Shown here one piece after another: positions 30,479-42,339 of a DNA stretch of 64,000 nucleotides. Position 1 is the first letter of the stretch. Every line of letters begins with the position of its first letter. Origin of the DNA: Leclercia adecarboxylata. GTDB taxonomy: Bacteria > Pseudomonadota > Gammaproteobacteria > Enterobacterales > Enterobacteriaceae. The notes under the pieces are model-generated. The model saw only the letters and a list, made by a program, of their open reading frames with translations, ran no database searches and was not told the origin of the DNA. The stretch spans positions 3,038,001 through 3,102,000 of the forward strand of contig NZ_CP098325.1 of assembly GCF_023639785.1 (NCBI RefSeq), in the 5' to 3' direction. Made by a program: the position numbers and the translations under genes.

Positions 30479-31711
30479 ATGAAAGGCCGCAATAAATCCC
30501 GCTGGGTAATCGCCGCTGGCATCATTGTGGTGGCCCTTGCCGCCGCGTGGTACTGGCATCAACAGGCTTCGGCCCCCGCCGGGGCGTCGAGCCAGACGCA
30601 GCGCCCGGCAGGGGGTGGACGCCACGGGATGCGCGGCGGCCCGCTGGCGCCGGTTCAGGCGGCGACCGCCGTCAGTAAATCCGTTCCGCGCTATCTTTCG
30701 GGCCTCGGCACTATCACCGCCGCCAATACCGTTACCGTGCGCAGCCGCGTCGACGGGCAGCTGATCGCCCTGCACTTCCAGGAAGGGCAACAGGTGAAAG
30801 CCGGCGATCTGCTGGCCGAAGTCGATCCCAGCCAGTTTAAGGTTGCGCTGGCGCAGGCCCAGGGACAGCTGGCGAAAGATCAGGCCACCCTCGCTAACGC
30901 CCGCCGGGATCTGGCCCGTTATCAGCAACTGGTGAAAACCAACCTTGTCTCCCGCCAGGAGCTCGACGCCCAGCAGGCGCTGGTCAGCGAAAGCCAGGGA
31001 ACCCTCAAAGCCGATCAGGCCGCCGTCGCCAGCGCGCAGCTGCAGCTCGACTGGAGCCGCATCACCGCCCCCATCGACGGGCGTGTCGGGTTAAAACAGG
31101 TGGACATCGGCAACCAGATCTCCAGCGGGGATACCACCGGGATCGTGGTGCTGACCCAGACCCACCCTATCGACCTGGTCTTCACCCTGCCGGAAAGCGA
31201 TATCGCTACCGTTGTCCAGGCACAGAAAGCGGGCCAGACGTTAACCGTCGAAGCCTGGGATCGCGCCAACAAGCAGAAACTGAGCGACGGCACCCTGCTG
31301 AGCCTTGATAACCAGATCGACACCACGACCGGCACCATCAAGCTGAAAGCGCGTTTCAGCAATCAGGATGACGCCCTGTTCCCGAACCAGTTTGTTAATG
31401 CCCGCATGCTGGTGGCGACCGAAGAGAATGCGGTGGTGATCCCTACCGCAGCGCTGCAGATGGGTAACGAAGGCAACTTCGTCTGGGTGCTGAACAGCGA
31501 CAACAAGGTCAGCAAACATCTGGTGAAACCGGGTATTCAGGACAGCCAGAATGTGGTGATTACCGCCGGCCTGTCGGCAGGCGACCGCGTGGTGACCGAC
31601 GGGATCGACCGTCTTACCGAAGGGGCAAAAGTGGAAGTGGTGGAAGCCCATACCGACACCCCGGCAGAGCCTGCGAAACGCGAACATAAAAAACAGGGAG
31701 CGAACGCCTGA
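30479..31711 (+). CDS. mdtA: MdtA, periplasmic adaptor of the MdtABC efflux pump
   Basis: MdtA links the MdtBC inner-membrane transporter to TolC. The 410-residue membrane-fusion protein has an N-terminal anchor ([18 protein letters not shown]). The barrel and lipoyl domains read [20 protein letters not shown], and a coiled-coil hairpin lies around residues 120-185 ([20 protein letters not shown]). The partner lipoyl half is [18 protein letters not shown]. Its stop overlaps the mdtB start by one base. The charged Lys-rich C-terminus is family-typical. Confidence 0.96.
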   Translation: MKGRNKSRWVIAAGIIVVALAAAWYWHQQASAPAGASSQTQRPAGGGRHGMRGGPLAPVQAATAVSKSVPRYLSGLGTITAANTVTVRSRVDGQLIALHFQEGQQVKAGDLLAEVDPSQFKVALAQAQGQLAKDQATLANARRDLARYQQLVKTNLVSRQELDAQQALVSESQGTLKADQAAVASAQLQLDWSRITAPIDGRVGLKQVDIGNQISSGDTTGIVVLTQTHPIDLVFTLPESDIATVVQAQKAGQTLTVEAWDRANKQKLSDGTLLSLDNQIDTTTGTIKLKARFSNQDDALFPNQFVNARMLVATEENAVVIPTAALQMGNEGNFVWVLNSDNKVSKHLVKPGIQDSQNVVITAGLSAGDRVVTDGIDRLTEGAKVEVVEAHTDTPAEPAKREHKKQGANA

Positions 31712-34700
31712 TGCAGGTCATGCCTCCGAGCGCCACTGGCGGCCCGTCGCGCCTGTTCATTCTGCGCCCTGTCGCCACCACGCTTCTGATGGTGGCGATC
31801 CTGCTGGCGGGGATCATCGGCTACCGCTTCCTCCCGGTCTCTGCCCTGCCGGAAGTGGATTATCCTACCATTCAGGTGGTGACGCTCTACCCTGGCGCCA
31901 GCCCGGACGTGGTCACCTCGGCCATTACCGCCCCGCTTGAGCGCCAGTTCGGGCAGATGTCGGGCCTGAAGCAGATGTCCTCCCAGAGCTCCGGCGGCGC
32001 GTCGGTGGTAACACTCCAGTTCCAGCTTAGCCTCTCACTGGACGTTGCCGAGCAGGAGGTGCAGGCCGCGATCAACGCGGCCACCAACCTGCTGCCCTCT
32101 GACCTGCCTAACCCGCCGGTTTACAGCAAGGTCAACCCGGCGGATCCGCCGATCATGACCCTCGCCGTCACCTCCTCCGCCATGCCGATGACCCAGGTCG
32201 AAGACATGGTAGAAACCCGCGTGGCGCAAAAAATATCCCAGGTTTCCGGCGTCGGGCTGGTGACCCTCTCCGGCGGCCAGCGCCCGGCAGTGCGCGTGAA
32301 GCTCAACGCCCAGGCCATTGCCTCTCTGGGGCTGACCAGCGAAACCATCCGCACCGCCATCAGCAATGCCAACGTTAACTCGGCCAAAGGCTCCCTCGAT
32401 GGCCCGACCCGGGCGGTGACGCTCTCCGCCAACGACCAGATGCAGTCTGCGGATGAGTATCGCCAGCTGATTGTTGCGTATCAGAACGGGGCGGCGATCC
32501 GCCTGGGGGACGTCGCCACCGTCGAACAAGGGGCGGAAAACAGCTGGCTGGGGGCATGGGCCAACAAGCAGCAGGCCATCGTGATGAACGTCCAGCGCCA
32601 GCCGGGGGCGAACATCATCGACACCGCCGACAGCATCCGCGCCATGCTGCCCACGCTCATCGACAGCCTGCCGAAATCGGTCAGCGTCAAGGTGCTGTCG
32701 GATCGCACCACCAATATTCGCGCCTCGGTGAGCGACACCCAGTTTGAACTGATGCTGGCGATTGCGCTGGTGGTGATGATCATCTACCTGTTCCTGCGTA
32801 ACGTCCCGGCGACCATTATCCCGGCGGTGGCGGTGCCCTTGTCGCTGGTCGGTACCTTTGCCGTGATGGTGTTCCTCGACTTCTCGATCAACAACCTGAC
32901 GCTGATGGCCCTCACCATCGCCACCGGCTTCGTGGTGGATGATGCTATCGTGGTCATCGAGAACATCTCCCGCTATATCGAAAAAGGCGAAAAGCCGCTG
33001 GCGGCGGCACTGAAAGGGGCCGGTGAGATCGGCTTTACCATCATCTCCCTGACCTTCTCGCTGATTGCGGTGCTGATCCCGCTGCTGTTTATGGGCGATA
33101 TCGTCGGGCGCCTGTTCCGCGAGTTTGCCGTGACCCTGGCGGTGGCGATTTTAATCTCGGCGTTGGTTTCCCTGACCCTGACGCCGATGATGTGCGCCCG
33201 CATGCTGAGCCATGAATCCCTGCGCAAGCAGAACCGTTTCTCCCGCGCCTCGGAGCGGATGTTCGAGCGGATCATCGCCGCCTATGGCCGCATGCTCGCA
33301 AAAGTGCTGAACCACCCGTGGGCAACCCTCGGCGTGGCGCTGGGTACCCTTGCCCTGAGCGTGCTGCTGTGGGTGATGATCCCGAAAGGCTTCTTCCCGA
33401 TTCAGGATAACGGCATTATCCAGGGCACCTTGCAGGCCCCGCAGTCGGTCTCCTTCGCCAGCATGGCCCAGCGCCAGCAGGCGGTTTCCGATGTGATCAT
33501 GAAAGATCCGGCAGTCGAGAGCCTGACCGCGTTTGTCGGCGTGGATGGCACCAACCCGTCCCTGAACAGCGCCCGCCTGCAGATCAACCTCAAACCGCTG
33601 GACGATCGTGACGACCGGGTTAACACGGTAATAGAGCGACTGCAGCGCGCGGTGGCGAAAGTGCCTGGCGTGGAGCTCTACCTGCAGCCCACCCAGGATC
33701 TGACCATCGATACCACCGTCAGCCGCACCCAGTATCAGTTTACCCTGCAGGCCACCAGCCTCGACGCCCTCAGCACCTGGGTGCCGCAGTTGATTGACGA
33801 ACTCCGGCAGCTGCCGCAGCTCTCCGACGTCAGCAGCGACTGGCAGGACAAAGGCCTGGCGGCGTACATCAACGTCGATCGCGACAGCGCCAGCCGTCTG
33901 GGTATTACCATGGCGGATGTCGATAACGCGCTTTACAACGCCTTCGGCCAGCGTCTGATCTCCACCATTTATACCCAGGCCAACCAGTACCGGGTGGTGC
34001 TGGAGCACGACACCCGGCAGACGCCGGGGCTGGCCGGGCTGGACACCGTTCGCCTGACCAGCAGCAGCGGCGGAATTGTGCCCCTGAGCGCCATAGCCAA
34101 AGTAGAGGAGCGCTATACGCCGCTGGCGGTGAACCATCTGGATCAGTTCCCGTCCACCACCATTTCGTTTAACGTCCCGGACGACTACTCCCTGGGCGAG
34201 GCGGTCCAGGCGATCACCGATGCGGAGAAAAACCTCAGCTTCCCGACCGATATCCAGACCAAATTCCAGGGCAGCACCCTGGCCTTCCAGGCCGCGCTCG
34301 GAAGCACCATCTGGCTGATCGTGGCCGCGGTAGTGGCGATGTACATCGTGCTGGGGGTGCTGTATGAGAGCTTTATTCATCCGATCACCATCCTCTCAAC
34401 TCTGCCTACCGCAGGCGTAGGGGCGCTGCTGGCGCTGATGCTGGCGGGCAGCGAGCTGGACGTCATTGCCATCATCGGCATCATCCTGCTGATCGGCATC
34501 GTCAAGAAAAACGCCATCATGATGATCGACTTTGCCCTCGCCGCCGAGCGCGAGCAGGGGATGTCGCCGCGTGACGCCATTTTCCAGGCCTGTCTGCTGC
34601 GTTTCCGCCCGATCCTGATGACCACGCTGGCTGCGCTGCTCGGCGCCCTGCCGCTGATGCTCAGCACCGGCGTCGGCGCCGAACTGCGCCGTCCGCTGGG

Positions 34701-34836
34701 GATTGGCATGGTGGGCGGCCTGCTGGTAAGCCAGGTGCTAACCCTGTTCACCACGCCGGTGATCTATCTGCTGTTTGACCGCCTGGCCCTGTGGAGCAAA
34801 AGCCGCTTCCCGAAACGTGAAGAAGAGGAGGCGTAA
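31711..34836 (+). CDS. mdtB: MdtB, RND efflux transporter subunit
   Basis: MdtB is one of two RND subunits forming the heteromeric MdtBC pump for bile salts and novobiocin-type drugs. The 1041-residue protein has the RND layout: TM1, a large porter domain, TM2-7, a second porter domain and TM8-12. The proton-relay Asp pair is in [16 protein letters not shown], and [15 protein letters not shown] is TM6. The second half begins [18 protein letters not shown]. The start overlaps the mdtA stop (TGATG) and the end abuts mdtC. Confidence 0.97.
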   Translation: MQVMPPSATGGPSRLFILRPVATTLLMVAILLAGIIGYRFLPVSALPEVDYPTIQVVTLYPGASPDVVTSAITAPLERQFGQMSGLKQMSSQSSGGASVVTLQFQLSLSLDVAEQEVQAAINAATNLLPSDLPNPPVYSKVNPADPPIMTLAVTSSAMPMTQVEDMVETRVAQKISQVSGVGLVTLSGGQRPAVRVKLNAQAIASLGLTSETIRTAISNANVNSAKGSLDGPTRAVTLSANDQMQSADEYRQLIVAYQNGAAIRLGDVATVEQGAENSWLGAWANKQQAIVMNVQRQPGANIIDTADSIRAMLPTLIDSLPKSVSVKVLSDRTTNIRASVSDTQFELMLAIALVVMIIYLFLRNVPATIIPAVAVPLSLVGTFAVMVFLDFSINNLTLMALTIATGFVVDDAIVVIENISRYIEKGEKPLAAALKGAGEIGFTIISLTFSLIAVLIPLLFMGDIVGRLFREFAVTLAVAILISALVSLTLTPMMCARMLSHESLRKQNRFSRASERMFERIIAAYGRMLAKVLNHPWATLGVALGTLALSVLLWVMIPKGFFPIQDNGIIQGTLQAPQSVSFASMAQRQQAVSDVIMKDPAVESLTAFVGVDGTNPSLNSARLQINLKPLDDRDDRVNTVIERLQRAVAKVPGVELYLQPTQDLTIDTTVSRTQYQFTLQATSLDALSTWVPQLIDELRQLPQLSDVSSDWQDKGLAAYINVDRDSASRLGITMADVDNALYNAFGQRLISTIYTQANQYRVVLEHDTRQTPGLAGLDTVRLTSSSGGIVPLSAIAKVEERYTPLAVNHLDQFPSTTISFNVPDDYSLGEAVQAITDAEKNLSFPTDIQTKFQGSTLAFQAALGSTIWLIVAAVVAMYIVLGVLYESFIHPITILSTLPTAGVGALLALMLAGSELDVIAIIGIILLIGIVKKNAIMMIDFALAAEREQGMSPRDAIFQACLLRFRPILMTTLAALLGALPLMLSTGVGAELRRPLGIGMVGGLLVSQVLTLFTTPVIYLLFDRLALWSKSRFPKREEEEA

Positions 34837-37800
34837 GTGAAGTTTTTTGCCCTCTTCATTTACCGCCCGGTGGCGACGATTTTAATCTCCCTTGCCATTA
34901 CCCTGTGCGGCGTTCTCGGCTTCCGGCTGCTGCCGGTGGCCCCGCTCCCGCAGGTGGATTTCCCGGTAATCATGATCAGCGCCTCCCTGCCGGGCGCGTC
35001 GCCGGAAACCATGGCCTCGTCGGTGGCCACCCCGCTTGAGCGCTCGCTCGGGCGCATCGCCGGGGTCAACGAGATGACCTCCAGCAGCTCGCTCGGCAGC
35101 ACGCGTATCATTCTTGAGTTTAACTTCGACCGCGATATCAACGGCGCGGCGCGGGACGTGCAGGCGGCGATCAACGCCGCGCAGAGCCTGCTGCCGAGCG
35201 GCATGCCGAGCCGTCCGACCTACCGTAAAGCCAACCCGTCCGATGCGCCGATCATGATCCTGACGCTCACCTCGGACACGTACTCTCAGGGGCAGCTGTA
35301 CGACTTCGCCTCCACCCAGCTGGCGCAGACCATCGCCCAGATCGACGGCGTGGGCGACGTGGACGTTGGCGGCAGCTCCCTGCCCGCCGTGCGCGTGGGG
35401 CTCAATCCGCAGGCGCTGTTTAATCAGGGCGTCTCGCTGGATGACGTGCGCAGCGCTATCAGCAATGCCAACGTACGCAGGCCCCAGGGGTCGGTGGAGG
35501 ATGGCAGCCGCCGCTGGCAGATCCAGACCAACGACGAGCTGAAAACGGCGGCGGAGTACCAGCCGTTAATCATTCACTACAATAACGGCGCGGCGGTGCG
35601 CCTGAGCGACGTGGCGAGCGTCACCGACTCGGTGCAGGACGTGCGTAACGCCGGGATGACCAACGCTAAGCCAGCCATTTTGCTGATGATCCGCAAGCTG
35701 CCGGAAGCCAACATCATTGAGACGGTGAACAGCATCCGCGCCCGTCTGCCGGAACTGCAGGAGACCATTCCGGCAGCCATCGACCTGCAGATTGCCCAGG
35801 ATCGCTCCCCCACCATTCGCGCCTCGCTGGAGGAGGTGGAGCAGTCGCTGATTATCTCGGTGGCGTTGGTTATCCTCGTGGTCTTCCTGTTCCTGCGCTC
35901 CGGACGTGCGACGCTGATCCCGGCGGTCGCCGTGCCGGTGTCGCTGATTGGTACCTTCGCCGCCATGTACCTGTGCGGCTTTAGCCTCAACAACCTGTCG
36001 CTGATGGCGCTGACCATCGCCACCGGCTTTGTGGTGGATGACGCCATCGTGGTGCTGGAGAACATCTCCCGCCATCTCGAAGCGGGAATGAAGCCGCTCC
36101 AGGCGGCGTTGCAGGGCTCACGGGAGGTCGGTTTTACGGTGCTCTCCATGAGCCTGTCGCTGGTGGCGGTATTCCTGCCCCTGCTGCTGATGGACGGCCT
36201 GCCGGGGCGTCTGCTGCGGGAGTTTGCGGTGACGCTGTCGGTGGCGATTGGCATCTCGCTGTTAGTGTCCCTGACGCTGACGCCGATGATGTGCGGCTGG
36301 ATGCTGAAACGCAGCCCACCGCACTCCCAGCCGCGCAAGCGGGGCTTTGGCCGCCTTCTTATAGCCCTGCAGGAGAGCTACGGCAAATCGCTGAAATGGG
36401 TCCTGAACCACACCCGGATCGTCGGGCTGGTGCTGGTGGGCACTATCGCGCTTAACGTCTGGATGTACATCTCCATTCCAAAAACCTTCTTCCCCGAGCA
36501 GGACACCGGCGTGCTGATGGGCGGTATTCAGGCCGACCAGAGCATCTCCTTTCAGGCGATGCGCGGCAAGCTGCAGGACTTTATGAAGATCATCCGTGAA
36601 GACCAGGCCGTGGATAACGTCACCGGCTTCACCGGCGGCTCGCGGGTCAACAGCGGAATGATGTTTATCACCCTTAAGCCCCGCGACGAGCGTAACGAAA
36701 CCGCCCAGCAGGTGATCGACCGCCTGAGGGTCGCGCTGTCGAAAGAGCCGGGAGCGAATATGTTCCTGGTGGCGGTGCAGGATATCCGCGTCGGCGGACG
36801 TCAGTCGAACGCCAGCTATCAGTACACCCTGCTGTCGGACGATCTCGCGGCGCTGCGGGAGTGGGAACCGAAGATCCGCAAGGCGCTGGCGGCGCTACCC
36901 CAGCTGGCGGATGTGAACTCCGACAGCCAGAATAACGGCGCGGAGATGGCCTTAACCTACGATCGTGAAACCATGTCGCGGCTGGGCATTGACGTCAGCG
37001 CCGCGAACAGCCTGCTGAATAACGCCTTCGGCCAGCGGCAGATCTCGACCATCTATCAGCCAATGAACCAGTACAAGGTGGTGATGGAGGTCGATCCGCG
37101 CTATACCCAGGATATCAGCGCCCTGGATAAGATGTTTGTGATTAATAACGACGGCAAGGCGATCCCCCTCTCCTACTTTGCCCACTGGCAGCCTGCTAAC
37201 GCGCCGCTGTCGGTGAACCACCAGGGGCTGTCGGCGGCGTCCACCGTGTCGTTCAACCTGCCAACCGGCTCGTCACTGTCGGAGGCCAGCGAGGCCATCA
37301 CCCGCACCATGACCCAGCTTGGCGTCCCGTCCTCGGTGCGCGGCAGCTTCGCCGGTACCGCACAGGTGTTTCAGGAGACCATGAAATCGCAGGTGATCCT
37401 GATTCTGGCGGCTATTGCCACGGTCTATATCGTGCTGGGCGTGCTGTATGAGAGCTATATTCATCCCCTGACCATTCTCTCCACGTTGCCGTCGGCGGGG
37501 GTGGGCGCGCTGCTGGCGCTGGAGCTGTTCGGCGCGCCGTTCAGCCTGATCGCGCTGATCGGTATTATGCTGTTAATCGGCATCGTAAAGAAAAACGCCA
37601 TCATGATGGTCGATTTTGCCCTGGAGGCGCAGCGCAACGGCAACATGACGCCGCAGGAAGCCATCTTCCAGGCCTGCCTGCTGCGTTTCCGCCCGATTAT
37701 GATGACCACCCTGGCGGCGCTGTTTGGCGCCCTGCCGCTGGTGATTTCCAGCGGTGATGGAGCAGAGTTACGCCAGCCGCTGGGGATCACCATTGTCGGC

Positions 37801-37917
37801 GGGCTGGTGATGAGCCAGCTGCTGACGCTGTACACCACCCCGGTGGTCTATCTGTTCTTCGATCGCCTGCGGGTGCGTTTTTCCCGTAAACCCAACGAGA
37901 CGGTACCTGGCCCATGA
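34837..37917 (+). CDS. mdtC: MdtC, RND efflux transporter subunit
   Basis: MdtC is the second RND subunit of the MdtABC-TolC pump, with 1026 residues. It begins with GTG directly after the mdtB stop, with GAGGAGG a few bases upstream. TM4 carries the Asp pair in [16 protein letters not shown], and TM11-12 include [20 protein letters not shown]. It shares the duplicated porter architecture with MdtB but is not interchangeable with it. The stop overlaps the mdtD start by four bases. Confidence 0.97.
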   Translation: MKFFALFIYRPVATILISLAITLCGVLGFRLLPVAPLPQVDFPVIMISASLPGASPETMASSVATPLERSLGRIAGVNEMTSSSSLGSTRIILEFNFDRDINGAARDVQAAINAAQSLLPSGMPSRPTYRKANPSDAPIMILTLTSDTYSQGQLYDFASTQLAQTIAQIDGVGDVDVGGSSLPAVRVGLNPQALFNQGVSLDDVRSAISNANVRRPQGSVEDGSRRWQIQTNDELKTAAEYQPLIIHYNNGAAVRLSDVASVTDSVQDVRNAGMTNAKPAILLMIRKLPEANIIETVNSIRARLPELQETIPAAIDLQIAQDRSPTIRASLEEVEQSLIISVALVILVVFLFLRSGRATLIPAVAVPVSLIGTFAAMYLCGFSLNNLSLMALTIATGFVVDDAIVVLENISRHLEAGMKPLQAALQGSREVGFTVLSMSLSLVAVFLPLLLMDGLPGRLLREFAVTLSVAIGISLLVSLTLTPMMCGWMLKRSPPHSQPRKRGFGRLLIALQESYGKSLKWVLNHTRIVGLVLVGTIALNVWMYISIPKTFFPEQDTGVLMGGIQADQSISFQAMRGKLQDFMKIIREDQAVDNVTGFTGGSRVNSGMMFITLKPRDERNETAQQVIDRLRVALSKEPGANMFLVAVQDIRVGGRQSNASYQYTLLSDDLAALREWEPKIRKALAALPQLADVNSDSQNNGAEMALTYDRETMSRLGIDVSAANSLLNNAFGQRQISTIYQPMNQYKVVMEVDPRYTQDISALDKMFVINNDGKAIPLSYFAHWQPANAPLSVNHQGLSAASTVSFNLPTGSSLSEASEAITRTMTQLGVPSSVRGSFAGTAQVFQETMKSQVILILAAIATVYIVLGVLYESYIHPLTILSTLPSAGVGALLALELFGAPFSLIALIGIMLLIGIVKKNAIMMVDFALEAQRNGNMTPQEAIFQACLLRFRPIMMTTLAALFGALPLVISSGDGAELRQPLGITIVGGLVMSQLLTLYTTPVVYLFFDRLRVRFSRKPNETVPGP

Positions 37918-39329
37918 CCGATCTTCCCACTCAGGTTCGCTGGCAGTTGTGGATTGTCGCCTTCGGCTTCTTCATGCAGTCGCTGGATACGACCATCGTC
38001 AATACCGCCCTCCCCTCAATGGCGAAAAGCCTCGGGGAGAGCCCGCTGCATATGCATATGGTGATCGTCGCCTACGTGCTGACGGTGGCGGTGATGCTGC
38101 CCGCCAGCGGCTGGCTGGCGGACAAAGTGGGGGTGCGCAATATCTTCTTTACCGCCATCGTGCTCTTTACCGCTGGCTCCCTGTTCTGCGCCCGGGCAGA
38201 GACGCTGAACGAACTGGTGATGGCCCGGGTGCTGCAGGGCGTCGGCGGGGCGATGATGGTGCCGGTGGGCAGGTTAACGGTGATGAAGATTGTGCCGCGC
38301 GAGCAGTATATGGCGGCAATGACCTTCGTCACCCTGCCCGGCCAGGTGGGGCCGCTGCTGGGCCCGGCCCTCGGTGGCGTGCTGGTGGAGTACGCCTCCT
38401 GGCACTGGATCTTCCTGATTAACCTGCCGGTGGGCATCATCGGGGCGATCGCCACCCTGTGTCTGATGCCGAACTACAAAATGCAGACCCGGCGCTTTGA
38501 CCTGGCGGGCTTTTTCCTGCTCGCGGCGGGAATGGCGACCCTGACCCTGGCGCTGGACGGACAAAAAGGGCTCGGGATCTCTCCGCTGGCGCTGGCCGGA
38601 CTGGTGGCTATCGGGGTGGTATCGATTCTCTGGTATCTGTGGCATGCCAGGGGTAACGACCGGGCGTTGTTCAGCCTCACGCTGTTCCAGAACACCACCT
38701 ATCGCCTGGGGCTGCTCGGTAGCCTGGCCGGGCGTATCGGCAGCGGCATGCTGCCGTTTATGACCCCGGTCTTTTTGCAGATTGGCCTCGGCTTTTCGCC
38801 GTTCCATGCCGGGCTGATGATGATCCCCATGGTGCTCGGCAGCATGGGGATGAAGCGCATTGTGGTGCAGGTGGTGAACCACTTTGGCTATCGCCGGGTG
38901 CTGGTTGCCGCCACGCTGGGGCTGGCGCTGGTGAGTCTGCTGTTTATGGGCGTCGCGCTGCTGGGCTGGTACTACGTCCTGCCGCTGGTGCTGTTCTGCC
39001 AGGGGATGATCAACTCCATCCGCTTCTCCTCCATGAACACCCTGACGCTCAAAGATCTCCCCGATGAACAGGCGAGCAGCGGCAACAGCCTGCTGTCGAT
39101 GATCATGCAACTGTCGATGAGCGTCGGCGTGACCATCGCCGGGCTGCTGCTGGGCATGTACGGGCAGCACCAGCTCACCGCCGACAGCACCGTCGTCCAT
39201 CAGGTGTTTCTCAACACCTACCTGAGCATGGCACTGATCATCGCCCTGCCGGTCTTTATTTTCGCCCGGGTTCCGGATGATACCAGCAAGAATGTCGTCA
39301 TCAGGCGGCGCAAAAGGAGTAAACCATGA
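37914..39329 (+). CDS. mdtD: MdtD, MFS transporter of the 14-span drug family
   Basis: MdtD is a 471-residue major facilitator protein. The N-terminal helix contains [20 protein letters not shown], the motif D1 of the DHA2 family, and the motif A loop is [29 protein letters not shown] and [20 protein letters not shown] are motifs B and C. E. coli MdtD is not needed for MdtBC function and has been linked to citrate/iron export; that role is from literature and not visible here. The gene is translationally coupled to mdtC and baeS through ATGA overlaps. Confidence 0.93.
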   Translation: MTDLPTQVRWQLWIVAFGFFMQSLDTTIVNTALPSMAKSLGESPLHMHMVIVAYVLTVAVMLPASGWLADKVGVRNIFFTAIVLFTAGSLFCARAETLNELVMARVLQGVGGAMMVPVGRLTVMKIVPREQYMAAMTFVTLPGQVGPLLGPALGGVLVEYASWHWIFLINLPVGIIGAIATLCLMPNYKMQTRRFDLAGFFLLAAGMATLTLALDGQKGLGISPLALAGLVAIGVVSILWYLWHARGNDRALFSLTLFQNTTYRLGLLGSLAGRIGSGMLPFMTPVFLQIGLGFSPFHAGLMMIPMVLGSMGMKRIVVQVVNHFGYRRVLVAATLGLALVSLLFMGVALLGWYYVLPLVLFCQGMINSIRFSSMNTLTLKDLPDEQASSGNSLLSMIMQLSMSVGVTIAGLLLGMYGQHQLTADSTVVHQVFLNTYLSMALIIALPVFIFARVPDDTSKNVVIRRRKRSKP

Positions 39330-40729
39330 AGTTCTGGCGACCGGGCATTACCGGCAAGCTGTTTCTGGCCATTTTCGCCACCTGTATTGTCCTGCTGATC
39401 ACCATGCACTGGGCGGTGCGGGTCAGCTTTGAACGCGGTTTTATCGACTACATCAAACACGGCAACGAGCAGCGGCTGCAGGGCTTAAGCGATGCCCTGG
39501 CCGAGCAGTACGCCCTGCACGGCAACTGGCGCTTTTTACGTAATAACGACCGCTTTGTCTTTCAGATCCTGCGCTCGCTGGAGCACGATACCGACGACGA
39601 TCGCCCCGGCCCCGGTATGCCGCCGCACGGCTGGCGCACCCAGTTCTGGGTGATCGACCAGGATCTGCGGGTGCTGGTCGGCCCGCGCGCCCCGGTGCCG
39701 CCGGACGGCACGAAGCGGGCCATCACGGTGAATGGCAATGCCGTCGGCTGGGTGATCGCCTCCCCCGTTGAACGGCTGACGCGCAATACCGACATCAATT
39801 TTGACCGCCAGCAGCGCCAGACCAGCTGGCTGATTGTGGCCCTTTCCACCCTGCTGGCGGCGCTGGCTACCTTCCCGCTGGCGCGAGGCCTGCTGGCTCC
39901 GGTCAAGCGGCTGGTGGACGGCACCCACCGGCTGGCGGCCGGAGATTTCTCCACTCGCGTCGATACCCGCAGCCAGGACGAACTGGGCAAGCTGGCGCAG
40001 GACTTTAACCAGCTCGCCAGCACCCTGGAGAAAAACCAGCAGATGCGCCGGGACTTTATGGCCGATATCTCCCATGAGCTGCGCACTCCGCTGGCGGTGC
40101 TGCGCGGCGAACTGGAGGCCATTCAGGACGGCGTGCGGAAATTCACCCCGGAATCGGTGACCTCGTTGCAGGCGGAGGTGGGCACCCTCACCAAGCTGGT
40201 GGACGATCTGCATCAGCTGTCGATGTCCGACGAGGGGGCGCTGGCCTACCAGAAAGCCCCGGTAGATGTGATTAATATTCTGGAAGTGGTCAGCGGTGCA
40301 TTCCGGGAACGCTTTGCCAGCCGGGACCTGCGCATCGAGCTGTCGCTGCCGGAGAACGCGGTGGTGTTTGGCGATCGCGACCGGCTGATGCAGCTGTTTA
40401 ACAACCTGCTTGAAAACAGCCTGCGCTATACCGACGCGGGCGGGGCACTGCGGATCTCCGGCAAATGTGAAGCGCAACGCTTCGCGCTGACCTTCGCCGA
40501 CACCGCGCCCGGCGTCTCTGATGAGCAGCTCAGCAAGCTGTTTGAGCGTTTTTACCGCACCGAAGGTTCCCGCAACCGCGCCAGCGGTGGCTCCGGGCTG
40601 GGGCTGGCAATCTGCGTCAACATCGTTGAAGCCCACGGCGGCACCCTTCGTGCCGCCCATTCGCCTTTTGGCGGGGTTAGCATTACAGTAGAGCTACCGC
40701 TGGAACGCGATTTATCGAGAGAAGCATGA
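39326..40729 (+). CDS. baeS: BaeS, envelope-stress sensor histidine kinase
   Basis: BaeS senses envelope damage and phosphorylates BaeR. The 467-residue protein has TM1 ([20 protein letters not shown]), a periplasmic sensor rich in His, Asp and Pro (residues 35-165), TM2 ([18 protein letters not shown]) and HAMP. The dimerisation box is [20 protein letters not shown], with the phosphoacceptor at H250. ATP-lid motifs are [15 protein letters not shown] and [19 protein letters not shown]. It is coupled to mdtD and baeR by four-base overlaps. Confidence 0.96.
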   Translation: MKFWRPGITGKLFLAIFATCIVLLITMHWAVRVSFERGFIDYIKHGNEQRLQGLSDALAEQYALHGNWRFLRNNDRFVFQILRSLEHDTDDDRPGPGMPPHGWRTQFWVIDQDLRVLVGPRAPVPPDGTKRAITVNGNAVGWVIASPVERLTRNTDINFDRQQRQTSWLIVALSTLLAALATFPLARGLLAPVKRLVDGTHRLAAGDFSTRVDTRSQDELGKLAQDFNQLASTLEKNQQMRRDFMADISHELRTPLAVLRGELEAIQDGVRKFTPESVTSLQAEVGTLTKLVDDLHQLSMSDEGALAYQKAPVDVINILEVVSGAFRERFASRDLRIELSLPENAVVFGDRDRLMQLFNNLLENSLRYTDAGGALRISGKCEAQRFALTFADTAPGVSDEQLSKLFERFYRTEGSRNRASGGSGLGLAICVNIVEAHGGTLRAAHSPFGGVSITVELPLERDLSREA

Positions 40730-41451
40730 CTGAGTTACCCATTGACGAAAATACACCCCGCATCCTGATTGTGGAGGACGAGCCTAAGCTTGGGCAGTTA
40801 TTAATCGACTATCTGCGGGCGGCGAGCTATGCCCCGTCGCTTATCAACCACGGCGATCGGGTGCTCTCTTACGTGCGCCAGACCCCGCCGGATCTGATCC
40901 TGCTCGACCTGATGCTGCCTGGCACCGACGGCCTGACCCTGTGCCGCGAAATCCGCCGCTTCTCTGAAGTGCCGATTGTTATGGTGACCGCCAAAATCGA
41001 AGAGATCGACCGCCTGCTGGGGCTGGAGATCGGTGCCGATGATTACATCTGCAAACCCTACAGCCCACGCGAAGTCGTGGCCCGGGTGAAAACCATTCTG
41101 CGCCGCTGCAAGCCGCACCGTGAGCTGCAGGTGATGGATGCTGAAAGCCCGCTGATTATCGACGAAGCCCGTTTCCAGGCGAGCTGGCGCAGCAAGCTGC
41201 TGGACCTGACGCCTGCGGAGTTCCGCCTGCTGAAAACCCTCTCTGGCGAGCCGGGAAAAGTGTTCTCCCGCGAGCAACTGCTGAACCACCTGTATGATGA
41301 TTACCGGGTGGTGACGGATCGCACTATCGACAGCCACATCAAAAATCTGCGCCGTAAGCTGGAAGCCCTGGATGCCGATCAGTCGTTTATTCGTGCGGTT
41401 TATGGAGTGGGATATCGCTGGGAAGCGGATGCGTGCCGGATCGGCGGATGA
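40726..41451 (+). CDS. baeR: BaeR, OmpR-family response regulator
   Basis: BaeR activates mdtABCD-baeSR, acrD and spy in response to envelope stress. The 241-residue protein has a receiver with the acidic cluster VEDEPKLG and the phosphorylation site D61 in [13 protein letters not shown]. The switch residues are in VTAKIEEID and [10 protein letters not shown]. The winged helix contains [20 protein letters not shown] and [20 protein letters not shown]. It is the last gene of the operon. A short gap separates it from convergent bluR. Confidence 0.97.
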   Translation: MTELPIDENTPRILIVEDEPKLGQLLIDYLRAASYAPSLINHGDRVLSYVRQTPPDLILLDLMLPGTDGLTLCREIRRFSEVPIVMVTAKIEEIDRLLGLEIGADDYICKPYSPREVVARVKTILRRCKPHRELQVMDAESPLIIDEARFQASWRSKLLDLTPAEFRLLKTLSGEPGKVFSREQLLNHLYDDYRVVTDRTIDSHIKNLRRKLEALDADQSFIRAVYGVGYRWEADACRIGG

Positions 41452-41487
41452 AGGAGGTAAAATTACCCGCTGCGGCGGGTAATGGCA

Positions 41488-42231
41488 TCAGAGGACGTCA
41501 GCCGCCCCGTGTGCCGTAATAACATAACCCTGCTTTTGCCAGTGATCCAGCTGCTGGCGCTGTTCGTCTGACAGCGTTTTACCCGCCCAGACGAGAATGT
41601 GCTGACCGGGGAAGAACTCCGGATGGGGTAACTCAAGGGGTTCAGCAAAGACGTTGATGCGCCAGCCCCGCTGCGACAGACGCCACCCCTCCATCCACAG
41701 GCGGGTACGATCCTCAACCCCCCAGCCAATGAGTAACGCATCCCTTCCCGCTTTGGTACGCGAGTCGGTCAGGCTGTTGACCGCCTGCTCAATCAGAATG
41801 CCGTCCAGTAAGCTGCCCATAATACGCGCGGTGGCGTGGTCAAGGCGCAGGGTGTCTCGCACAGGGATAAACACGTTGTCGATTAGCGCGTCAACAGGAT
41901 GATGCTGACAGAAAATGGCGATCTGCGCCCGTGACTTAGACGGGTTCACCTGACGTAGCGTGCCGATCATCTCTTCCTGTAGCACACGCCAGTCTCCCGG
42001 CTCGGAGGCTTTTTCCCCATCTAGCAGGGCTTTGACCTTACCCACCGGTACGCCACGCTCAATCCAGCGCTTGATCTCTTCTATGCGCTGCAGATCGTCG
42101 TCATCAAATTGTCGATGTCCACCTTCACTGCGCTGCGGCTTCAGCAGGCCATACCGGCGCTGCCACGCACGCAGGGTGACGGGATTGATGCCGCAACGTT
42201 CTGCCACATCGCCAATACTGTAAAAGGCCAT
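41488..42231 (-). CDS. bluR: BluR-like MerR-family repressor
   Basis: BluR represses the ycgZ-ymgA-ariR operon and is antagonised by light-activated BluF in E. coli. The 247-residue protein has a MerR helix-turn-helix ([20 protein letters not shown]) and the wing [20 protein letters not shown]. The C-terminal half is a B12-binding-like fold without the cobalamin-binding histidine motif. The ATG at 42231 has GAGGA five bases upstream; another in-frame ATG at 42261 gives ten extra residues and lacks such a site. It is downstream of bluF with a palindromic leader. Confidence 0.92.
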   Translation of the reverse strand: MAFYSIGDVAERCGINPVTLRAWQRRYGLLKPQRSEGGHRQFDDDDLQRIEEIKRWIERGVPVGKVKALLDGEKASEPGDWRVLQEEMIGTLRQVNPSKSRAQIAIFCQHHPVDALIDNVFIPVRDTLRLDHATARIMGSLLDGILIEQAVNSLTDSRTKAGRDALLIGWGVEDRTRLWMEGWRLSQRGWRINVFAEPLELPHPEFFPGQHILVWAGKTLSDEQRQQLDHWQKQGYVITAHGAADVL

Positions 42232-42281
42232 CAATTCCTCATGGCTAATCAATATATTCATCGTTCAAGGTAACGAATCTC

Positions 42282-42334
42282 ACCGGGCAGTACAACTTGT
42301 AATATTGTACAACAGAATTGTATCACTGCCCGGT
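42282..42334. promoter_or_regulatory. Inverted repeat enclosing a TTGTACAA palindrome, bluR leader
   Basis: ACCGGGCAGT (42282-42291) and ACTGCCCGGT (42325-42334) are a perfect ten-base inverted repeat. The 33-base interval holds TTGTACAA at 42305 and the imperfect dyad CTTGTAATATTGTACAA. No T-run follows on either side, so it is not a simple terminator. TTGTACAA occurs again upstream of ycgZ, so this may be an operator of BluR or a related regulator within a hairpin. Confidence 0.5.
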
Positions 42335-42339
42335 AAAGG

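Noticed and set aside
33151..34380. Long minus-strand open frame opposite mdtB (409 residues)
   Set aside because: Antisense shadow of the well-conserved RND transporter; no ribosome binding site and atypical composition.
42282..42334. bluF intrinsic terminator
   Set aside because: The dyad has a 33-base loop and no U-tract on the minus strand, so it does not fit a Rho-independent terminator.
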